A stretch of 26,271 nucleotides of DNA. It comes from Alphaproteobacteria bacterium (GTDB lineage Bacteria > Pseudomonadota > Alphaproteobacteria > Rickettsiales > JAIXRX01). The number at the start of each line of letters is the position of its first letter. Position 1 is the stretch's first letter. Below are positions 1 to 5,270 of the stretch, one piece after another. The stretch lies in the NCBI GenBank assembly GCA_027485005.1, contig JAIXRX010000165.1, forward strand, positions 1 through 26,271, in the 5' to 3' direction. The notes beneath the pieces were generated by a model that was not told the origin of the DNA, did no database searches, and worked only from the letters and a program-made list of their open reading frames with translations. Made by a program: the position numbers and the translations under genes.

Positions 1-830
1 AAGATGCCAACATTCATGACGACCGTCATAGCAAATACATGGAAAAACGGCAGCACGGCCATCATCTTCTCTTCACCATAGAGTGCATTGGGAAACCACA
101 GTGCCGTTTGCTGGGCGTTGATGTAGAGATTCGCATGCGTCAGCATCGTGCCTTTCGGAGTGCCAGTGGTGCCGCCCGTATATTGCAGCACCGCAATATC
201 TTGTTCGGGCTGAATGGTGGGTAATGTTTCTATGGGCGCATGGCGCAGTATGTCGTTCCATGGTGTATGCTGCGCGTCTTTCGGCACATGCGCGATTTTG
301 CTGCGCTGAAAGATGGAAAACAGGAGTGATTTAAGCGGGGGCAGGGCGTCTTGCAGATGGGTGATGATGATGTGCTTCAAGCAGCTCTTATCAAGCTGCT
401 GCGCCACTTTCGGATAGATATTGGCGAGCGACATGGTGATCATCAGATCGGTGCCAGAATCTTGGATTTGGGCGTGGATTTCTGGCGCTGAATAAAGCGG
501 ATTAAAATTGACGACGGTGGCGCCTGTTTTCAAAATCGCAAAATAGCTGATGATAAATTGTGGGCAATTGGGCAGGCAAATCCCCACTTTACTGCCTTTG
601 CCAATGCCACGCGCTATCAGTGCGCCAGCTAGTTGTCGCACGGCTTGGCCGATTTGTTCATAGCTGTAGATGCGCCCTAGAAAATCAACGCAGCGGTGGG
701 TGGGATATGTTGTTTCTGTATGATCAAGCAGAGCATAAACAGGCTGCGCTTCAAGTGGCGCGTCCCATGCAATGGTGGGAGGGTAGGAAGAAAGCCAAGG
801 AAATTCTGTAAAATCAGATGAGTCTGGCAT
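1..830 (-). CDS. fadD: long-chain fatty-acid--CoA ligase, N-terminal part (cut by window edge)
   Basis: Activates long-chain fatty acids to acyl-CoA through an acyl-adenylate, feeding beta-oxidation and lipid metabolism. About 276 codons are visible; the 3' end lies outside the window. The ATG at 830 follows an AGGGGC ribosome site. The N-terminus carries the FPWLSSYPP..W segment seen in FadD-type ligases. The middle has the LPNCPQF..ILKTGA.VVNFNPLY region. The adenylate-forming P-loop signature YTGGTTGTPKGTMLTHANL is complete. These make the AMP-binding superfamily certain and FadD the best subfamily; a medium-chain or other acyl-CoA synthetase cannot be excluded without the C-terminal domain. 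It is transcribed away from the rest of the window and has no visible operon partner here. Confidence 0.85.
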   Translation of the reverse strand, partial: MPDSSDFTEFPWLSSYPPTIAWDAPLEAQPVYALLDHTETTYPTHRCVDFLGRIYSYEQIGQAVRQLAGALIARGIGKGSKVGICLPNCPQFIISYFAILKTGATVVNFNPLYSAPEIHAQIQDSGTDLMITMSLANIYPKVAQQLDKSCLKHIIITHLQDALPPLKSLLFSIFQRSKIAHVPKDAQHTPWNDILRHAPIETLPTIQPEQDIAVLQYTGGTTGTPKGTMLTHANLYINAQQTALWFPNALYGEEKMMAVLPFFHVFAMTVVMNVGI

Positions 831-901
831 GTGCCCCTGTCGATATTGTTTTTTTCGACTATAGCGCTTTTTACACAGAAGCGCAAATACGCACGCAAAA
901 T

Positions 902-933
902 AAAAGGGTCGGAGGAAGTCCCCCGACCCTTTT
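902..933 (-). terminator. intrinsic terminator of the Ala-rich protein gene
   Basis: An 11-bp stem (AAAAGGGTCGG paired with CCGACCCTTTT, 10-base loop) lies about 20 bases past the stop of the Ala-rich gene. Read leftward, the stem ends in TTTT. It also insulates the acyl-CoA ligase gene from read-through. Confidence 0.8.
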
Positions 934-953
934 GATTCTGTCAGTTGCTAAAA

Positions 954-1319
954 CTATTGTTTAGCAGCGTCAGTTGCAGCAGCAGCGCCAGCATCAACAG
1001 CGGCAGCACCAGCGTCAACAGCAGCAGCGCCAGCATCAATAGCAGCGGTACCAGCGTCAACAGCAGCGGTGCCAGCAGCATCAGCAGCAGGAGCAGCAGC
1101 ATCAGTTGCAGCAGCAGCAGCGTCGGTTGCGGTTGCAGCAGCATCGGTCGCAGCAGTTGCAGCAGCGTCAGCAGCGGTTGCAGCAGCATCGGTGGTTGCT
1201 TCAGCTGCTTGTTCGATAGCACCTTCTGGAGCGTTGCCTTTGCTCAAAAGGAAGAAAGCACCAGCAGCAACGGCTGCAACAGCTACAGGAACAATAATTT
1301 TGTTTAGGTTACCGCTCAT
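954..1319 (-). CDS. membrane-anchored Ala/Asp heptad-repeat protein
   Basis: Not a recognised family. The 121-aa product starts with a short polar segment and one hydrophobic helix (about residues 8-25), followed by a short Lys/Glu stretch. From about residue 40 to the end it is almost only Ala, Asp, Thr, Val and Gly, in units of seven residues, sometimes eight, beginning with Asp: DAAATAA, DAAATAT, DAAAAAT, DAGTAAI, DAGAAAV (twice). Such a tail would form one long Ala-rich helix with an acidic stripe, probably periplasmic and held by the N-terminal helix. Start ATG at 1319 is preceded by GGAG at good spacing, and a strong terminator follows, so this frame is the real one although other frames are also open. 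Function unknown; a structural or surface role is a guess. Confidence 0.75.
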   Translation of the reverse strand: MSGNLNKIIVPVAVAAVAAGAFFLLSKGNAPEGAIEQAAEATTDAAATAADAAATAATDAAATATDAAAAATDAAAPAADAAGTAAVDAGTAAIDAGAAAVDAGAAAVDAGAAAATDAAKQ

Positions 1320-1450
1320 TGCGAAACTCCATAAAATAGGTGAATGTAAAGTAAATAAGGGACTGCACCTCTAGCGCCAATAAAAAATCTGTGCAAGTGT
1401 TTTAGTTTGGGGGAGAGGGAGTGAGAGAGTTAGTGTATTGAAATACAAAT

Positions 1451-1485
1451 AAAAAGGGAGGCATTCCGCGGTGGAACCCTCCCTT
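1451..1485 (-). terminator. intrinsic terminator of the small membrane protein gene
   Basis: AAGGGAGG at 1454-1461 pairs with CCTCCCTT at 1478-1485. An inner TTCC/GGAA stem extends the hairpin. Read leftward, the stem runs into TTTTT. It sits 10 bases beyond the stop of the small gene. Confidence 0.8.
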
Positions 1486-1494
1486 CCGGCATCT

Positions 1495-1668
1495 TTACAT
1501 GCCCGCTTTTTGACGGGCACGCCATTCTTTGTATAAATGGCGTGGAAATGTTATCCATTCCCAAAATCGGCTGGAGAAAAAACTCGTGCCGAATGTTAAT
1601 ATGGCCCCCAATAGGAGAGTAACTCCTAAGAAAGCCAAAATGCCTATTGCACCTATTATATCAAACAT
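1495..1668 (-). CDS. small membrane protein of unknown function
   Basis: 57 aa when started at the ATG at 1668. An upstream TTG at 1698 would add ten polar residues but has no better ribosome site. The first 30 residues (FDIIGAIGILAFLGVTLLLG...) form one or two hydrophobic segments. They are followed by aromatic residues (FWEWITFPRHLY) and a basic tail (KEWRARQK), the usual layout of a single-pass inner-membrane protein with its basic end in the cytoplasm. A clean terminator follows, supporting a real, separately transcribed gene. It is divergent from the EAL protein gene. No family recognised. Confidence 0.6.
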   Translation of the reverse strand: MFDIIGAIGILAFLGVTLLLGAILTFGTSFFSSRFWEWITFPRHLYKEWRARQKAGM

Positions 1669-1862
1669 CGCAGCTATTCTATCATGAGATGATGACAATA
1701 TCGTGACGATTTCATCGGAAATAAAAATCTATCTGTCTGAATTTTATATGTTTTGTTTGTTGGTCTATTTAGCCTTTCTTAATCTTTATGTGGCACAATG
1801 AAAGTAAGAAGAAAGAAAACTTTCTCGCCAGAACAAAAAATATAAAAACAGGAATGATGAAT

Positions 1863-3278
1863 ATGTTTGCACCGAAAGATTATCTGCCGCTAACGCCGCA
1901 TATATTGCATGAACCATTTAAGCACTTGTTTTCGCCTTATGCTGTTTCTACAGTAAGTGCGTGCGAGCCGTTGGTTATTCCGCCCGCGCGCAAACAGGAG
2001 CCTATTATGATCCGATCCACCCCACCTGCCACCGGTGGTTTTAGCTATCAAACTGCTTTTACCCAAGCGCTGGAGCAAGCGGTGCAGCAAGCCAAAGAAC
2101 GTCAAGGCAGCGGTGCTTTGGTGTTGTTGTCATTTACTAATTTGGCGATGATCATTAATGGCTGTGGCCGTGAAGCTGCTGAAGAAGCCTTAGAGAAAGT
2201 CATGGAAGAGGTTGAGGCTAAAATTGGTGGCGCAGATATGGTGGAACGTATTCACCGCGATCAATACGGCATTATTCTTTCACATGCGACCTCATCACAG
2301 ATGTATGCAGTGGTACATCAGATTGCAAAAATTATTCAAAATTATGGCGCGGCGACCGAGCTGGGCGCACTGCACTTAACCTGCGAGATTGGTAGCGTGG
2401 ATTTTCCTGGTAATGCTGATAACGCACAGGATTTGCTGGACCGTGCTTATGTGGCGCTGCACAGTCCGCACGATACCCAAGTGCATCGCTCTTATAGTGA
2501 AGTGAAAGAAGAGGCTGCGCAGTCGCGTCAGAAACTAGGGCTTGCCAATTATTTACGCCGCGCGATTCGTGATAATAAATTACGCCTTGCGTATCAACCC
2601 ATTATCAGTAGCAAAACAGGCGAGATTGAACATTATGAAGTTCTGCTGCGTGTGATTAGTGACGATGGTAAAATCAGTTCCGCGGGTCCACTCATTCCAG
2701 TGGCTGAAGAAATGGGCATGATTGACATGATTGACCATTTTGTACTGGATATGGTGGTGCAAGAGCTGGAAGAAGCGCCGAATTTGCGCTTAGCTATGAA
2801 TGTATCCAATCTAACGACGGAGAATGTGCATTGGTTGGAGCAGTGTCGTCATTTATTGCGTCATCGCCCAGAAATTGCGTCGCGCTTGATGATTGAAATT
2901 ACGGAAACAGCGGCTCAAAACGACCTGCGCAACACCGCCTATTTTGTAGCGTCTTTGCAAGAGCTGGGCTGCGAGGTGGCGTTGGATGATTTTGGCGCCG
3001 GCTATACCTCTTTCCGTCAGCTTAAATCATTGTCGGTGGATGTGGTTAAAATTGACGGCGCGTATATCCGCGATTTGGTGGATAATATGGATAGCCAGTT
3101 TATTGTGAAAACCTTGGTGGAATTTGCACGCAATGCAGGGCTTTCATCCATTGCAGAATGCGTAGAAAATGGCGAGGTGGCAAAAGTGCTGATGCGTCTG
3201 GGTGTGGATTACATGCAAGGTTATTATTTCGGTAAGCCACAAAATTTCCGCAGTTGGTTAGTGCATAATAACCGCTAA
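1863..3278 (+). CDS. EAL-domain c-di-GMP phosphodiesterase with degenerate GGDEF domain
   Basis: Predicted to hydrolyse c-di-GMP to pGpG, which usually favours motility. Started at the ATG at 1863 (AGGA nine bases upstream) it has 471 residues; an in-frame ATG at 1788 lacks a ribosome site. Residues ~75-195 have the GGDEF fold outline, but the signature position reads RIHRDQYGII (from R129) instead of RxGGDEF, so it should not make c-di-GMP. The EAL domain (~235-465) keeps the catalytic set: E259 in YEVLLRV (EVL in place of EAL), Asn in MNVSN, Glu in IEITET, D375-D376 in LDDFGAGYTSF, Lys in VKIDG, Glu in AECVEN and Gln in MQGYYFGKP. It is therefore likely active. No membrane segment is seen, so it is cytoplasmic. 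It lies about 1.2 kb before the chpT/che cluster. Confidence 0.88.
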   Translation: MFAPKDYLPLTPHILHEPFKHLFSPYAVSTVSACEPLVIPPARKQEPIMIRSTPPATGGFSYQTAFTQALEQAVQQAKERQGSGALVLLSFTNLAMIINGCGREAAEEALEKVMEEVEAKIGGADMVERIHRDQYGIILSHATSSQMYAVVHQIAKIIQNYGAATELGALHLTCEIGSVDFPGNADNAQDLLDRAYVALHSPHDTQVHRSYSEVKEEAAQSRQKLGLANYLRRAIRDNKLRLAYQPIISSKTGEIEHYEVLLRVISDDGKISSAGPLIPVAEEMGMIDMIDHFVLDMVVQELEEAPNLRLAMNVSNLTTENVHWLEQCRHLLRHRPEIASRLMIEITETAAQNDLRNTAYFVASLQELGCEVALDDFGAGYTSFRQLKSLSVDVVKIDGAYIRDLVDNMDSQFIVKTLVEFARNAGLSSIAECVENGEVAKVLMRLGVDYMQGYYFGKPQNFRSWLVHNNR

Positions 3279-3289
3279 AAGGGGGCAGT

Positions 3290-3400
3290 ATGATGAGTAC
3301 ATGGTTTTTTATTGTGGGTGGTTTATTGATGGCACGTGGGCTCCGACCGCAGCCACGGTGCATTGAAGTGCGTGTGCTTTCGCGCATAGCTAAAAAATAA
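3290..3400 (+). CDS. possible 36-aa membrane peptide
   Basis: Short ORF 11 bases after the EAL gene, with a strong AGGGGG ribosome site four bases before ATG-ATG. It encodes MMSTWFFIVGGLLMARG, a short hydrophobic helix, followed by a basic tail ending SRIAKK. The layout fits a small inner-membrane peptide translated from the EAL transcript. No homologue recognised, and chance cannot be excluded for an ORF this short. Confidence 0.35.
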   Translation: MMSTWFFIVGGLLMARGLRPQPRCIEVRVLSRIAKK

Positions 3401-3473
3401 TTTTTATTCTTGCTACTTGTCGCCACTTGCGTTCGCGCGTTCACTAAGCTACATCAAATGCCGTTCATCGCGT

Positions 3474-3549
3474 GCCGGTTTAGCTCAGTTGGTAGAGCAA
3501 CTGATTTGTAATCAGTAGGTCGTTGGTTCGATTCCGACAACCGGCACCA
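3474..3549 (+). tRNA. tRNA-Thr (anticodon TGT)
   Basis: 76 bases. The acceptor stem GCCGGTT pairs with AACCGGC. The D-arm is TAGCTCAGTTGGTAGAGCA. The anticodon stem ACTGA/TCAGT encloses loop TTTGTAA with anticodon TGT, reading ACA. The T-arm contains GGTTCGATTCC and the CCA end is encoded. Confidence 0.97.
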
Positions 3550-3588
3550 CGCTTCGCCATTGGAAGCTCCATTGGTTTGGACTATTCA

Positions 3589-3708
3589 CTATATCTGGCG
3601 GTTTTTCCATTCTTCAGAATCATCGACCTTGGCTTGGTCAACGGCTTTAAAGCCGCGCCAGTTATTGCCTGTTTTGGAAGAAAAAAGACGTTTCAGCCAT
3701 TGCCACAT
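3589..3708 (-). CDS. 39-aa conserved-looking small protein behind the S24 repressor
   Basis: ATG at 3708 has AGGAG seven bases upstream and lies 20 bases after the stop of the S24-like regulator, so the two genes look co-transcribed. The product begins MWQWLKRLFSSK, a Trp-rich amphipathic basic helix, and continues with a polar, Asp/Glu/Lys-rich tail ending EEWKNRQI. No cysteine, signal peptide or membrane segment is present. The N-terminal helix could bind a membrane or a partner protein; that is inference. The family is not recognised. Longer ORFs on the opposite strand here lack ribosome sites and are taken as shadows. Confidence 0.5.
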   Translation of the reverse strand: MWQWLKRLFSSKTGNNWRGFKAVDQAKVDDSEEWKNRQI

Positions 3709-3728
3709 ATTACATCTCCTGTTTGTGA

Positions 3729-4358
3729 TTAAAGTTCGTGGGCATACCACACTACCCGCCCTATAATGTCGAGCTGAGAAAGCGGTATATCTTTATGGGC
3801 ATAAGCAGGATTGTCGCATGAGACACGAATCAGATCATTCTTGCCAAGGCGCTCGAGGCGTTGGACAGTAAGCCCCATACCATCAAACAAGACAAACATA
3901 CCCAGTGGTGATGTAGTATTGCGCGACATATCCACTAACACATGATCTCCCCTGAGCAAAGTAGGTGCCATGTGGTCTGTTTCAATCGCTACTAACCGCA
4001 AATCCGCTGCCGTTGCTTTCAAGCGCTGCGCGACCCAATCACGCTGGAAACTAAACCCACTCTCGGCAGGTTTGTCGATAAGTTGTGGTTTCTTTTTGCC
4101 GTTTCCAGGCTCTACTGCCAAGGCTGCAATGTTCACCAGATTCTGCGATTGAGGGGCGGAAACATTGCCAATTAAAAACTCAAGACTAACATCTAAATGA
4201 TCGGCAATTTGACACAGCCGCGAAGGAGAGGGGCTGGTCGATTTTTCATTAAGTATGTCATGGATAAAATAAGATGGCACCTGAGCGCGTCGCGCCAGTT
4301 CTGCCACACTAATTGATTTTTTTTCCATGCAGTTGCGCAAACGACGAGCAAGCGTCAT
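3729..4358 (-). CDS. XRE/S24-type repressor with inactive peptidase domain
   Basis: DNA-binding regulator of the LexA/phage-repressor architecture. With the ATG at 4358 (GGAGGG eight bases upstream; the ATG at 4373 lies inside this ribosome site) it has 209 residues. Residues ~3-65 form an XRE helix-turn-helix (SVAELARRAQVPSYFIHDIL). Residues ~120-205 match the S24 fold (APTLLRGDHVLVD, FVLFDGMGLTVQRLERLG, IIGRVVWY). The two catalytic positions are changed: family GDSM reads TDHM (H129), and the Lys of VKRL is Gln (TVQRL, Q166). It should therefore not self-cleave, so SOS-type inactivation is unlikely. Palindromes overlap its own promoter, suggesting autoregulation. Divergent from chpT. Confidence 0.85.
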   Translation of the reverse strand: MTLARRLRNCMEKKSISVAELARRAQVPSYFIHDILNEKSTSPSPSRLCQIADHLDVSLEFLIGNVSAPQSQNLVNIAALAVEPGNGKKKPQLIDKPAESGFSFQRDWVAQRLKATAADLRLVAIETDHMAPTLLRGDHVLVDMSRNTTSPLGMFVLFDGMGLTVQRLERLGKNDLIRVSCDNPAYAHKDIPLSQLDIIGRVVWYAHEL

Positions 4359-4394
4359 AGGATAGCCCTCCATTTGATTTTTCTTTTATGCAAG

Positions 4395-4423
4395 AGATTA
4401 ATCTTACATAAAAAAATGCATTT
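4395..4423. promoter_or_regulatory. candidate operator: two 10-bp palindromes over the S24 regulator promoter
   Basis: AGATTAATCT (4395-4404) and AAATGCATTT (4414-4423) are perfect 10-bp palindromes whose centres are 19 bases apart. The first overlaps the predicted -10 and the second sits just inside the -35 of the regulator's promoter. They differ in sequence, so they need not bind the same protein. Confidence 0.35.
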
Positions 4424-4428
4424 GGCAA
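4401..4428 (-). promoter_or_regulatory. predicted sigma-70-type promoter of the S24 regulator gene
   Basis: Read on the minus strand: -35 TTGCCA (4428-4423), 16-base spacer, -10 TAAGAT (4406-4401). The expected start is near 4394, leaving a leader of about 36 bases to the ATG at 4358. Confidence 0.4.
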
Positions 4429-4501
4429 GCAATTATTCACCTTTCGTTAACTCGCTTCGTGATTAATAGGAAAAATATTACCCCTACATACAGGATTTTA
4501 T

Positions 4502-5140
4502 ATGCAGATGGATTCAGTTTTGATGGAATTATTAACCACTCGTTTGTGCCACGATTTAACGGGGCCGATTGGGGCAATGGGTAATGGGGTGGAATTTTTG
4601 GCGGAAAGCGATGAGGGCATGCGCGAGCAAGCGTTGGATTTGCTGAGTTCCAGCGCCAAAGAAGCGGTGGCGCGATTGCAATTTTACCGTCAATGTTATG
4701 GCCGCGTGGTACCGGGTGGCGCGTCTCTTTCTGAGAAAAAACAATTAGTGGAAGGGTTTCTGGCGGCAGGTAAACTCACCCTTGATTGGCCAGAATCCAT
4801 GACGGATTCACTGGCGGTGCATGTTTCGCACGCTTTTGCGCGAATTCTTATCAATATGGTACTTCTGGCGTCGACGACGGCGATTCGTCAGGGAACATTA
4901 GAGGTTCGGATTTATCAAGAAAGCGCCACATTACACATTCATGCCACGGCGCGCTGCTCCCACGTAAAATGGGAGGAAAAGCAAGCGAAGGCTGCAAGAT
5001 TAGCCTTGCCACCAGAAGAATGGGACCCAAAACTTGCGCAGATTATCTGGTTAGCTAAGCAGGTGCAGGATACTGGGGGGCAATGGGAAGTTAATCTTTT
5101 GGAGGGCGCGGTGGATATTGTGGCGCATCTGCCATTATAA
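4502..5140 (+). CDS. chpT: ChpT-type histidine phosphotransferase
   Basis: Shuttles phosphoryl groups from the hybrid kinase CckA to CtrA and CpdR in the alphaproteobacterial cell-cycle/motility relay. The 212-aa product has the hallmark N-terminal helix RLCHDLTGPIGAMGNGVEFL, with the phospho-accepting His in CHDL. The rest fits the degenerate, non-ATP-binding Bergerat-like domain of ChpT (ending VNLLEGAVDIVAHLPL). Length is usual for the family. The ATG at 4502 has AGGA upstream. It lies 130 bases before cheA on the same strand with a small hairpin between, so co-transcription with the che genes is possible but not shown. CckA, CtrA and CpdR are not in this window. Confidence 0.9.
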   Translation: MQMDSVLMELLTTRLCHDLTGPIGAMGNGVEFLAESDEGMREQALDLLSSSAKEAVARLQFYRQCYGRVVPGGASLSEKKQLVEGFLAAGKLTLDWPESMTDSLAVHVSHAFARILINMVLLASTTAIRQGTLEVRIYQESATLHIHATARCSHVKWEEKQAKAARLALPPEEWDPKLAQIIWLAKQVQDTGGQWEVNLLEGAVDIVAHLPL

Positions 5141-5162
5141 AAACTTTTATGTAATGTTAGGT

Positions 5163-5187
5163 ATGCCAAGCTCTTGTGCTTGGGCAT
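5163..5187 (+). terminator. weak hairpin between chpT and cheA
   Basis: ATGCCAAGC pairs with GCTTGGGCAT around a six-base loop, with one bulge. TTCTTTT follows five bases later. It could be an attenuator or leaky terminator after chpT. The T-tract is offset, so the call is weak. Confidence 0.35.
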
Positions 5188-5270
5188 CACTTCTTTTAGA
5201 TTATTCTCAATAGCAACAGGTATAGTTGTAAAAACAATAAATTTGGTGATGCCAACAGGGGGATTCATCC

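Noticed and set aside
945..1374. Ser-rich and Ala-rich ORFs on the plus strand and a Leu-rich ORF on the minus strand over the repeat region
   Set aside because: They are frame shadows of the GCN repeat. Only the 121-aa minus-strand frame has a ribosome site, an anchor helix and a following terminator.
3523..3766. Two plus-strand ORFs starting in or just after tRNA-Thr(TGT)
   Set aside because: One starts inside the tRNA; neither has a ribosome site, and both are antisense to the better-supported 39-aa gene and the S24 gene end.
3474..4358. tRNA plus phage-type repressor as the edge of an integrated element
   Set aside because: No integrase, no second copy of the tRNA 3' end within the window and no phage genes. 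The nearby genes are core chromosomal functions.
4448..4467. CtrA-like site before chpT (TTAA...TTAA)
   Set aside because: The two TTAA half-sites are 12 bases apart, not the required 7.
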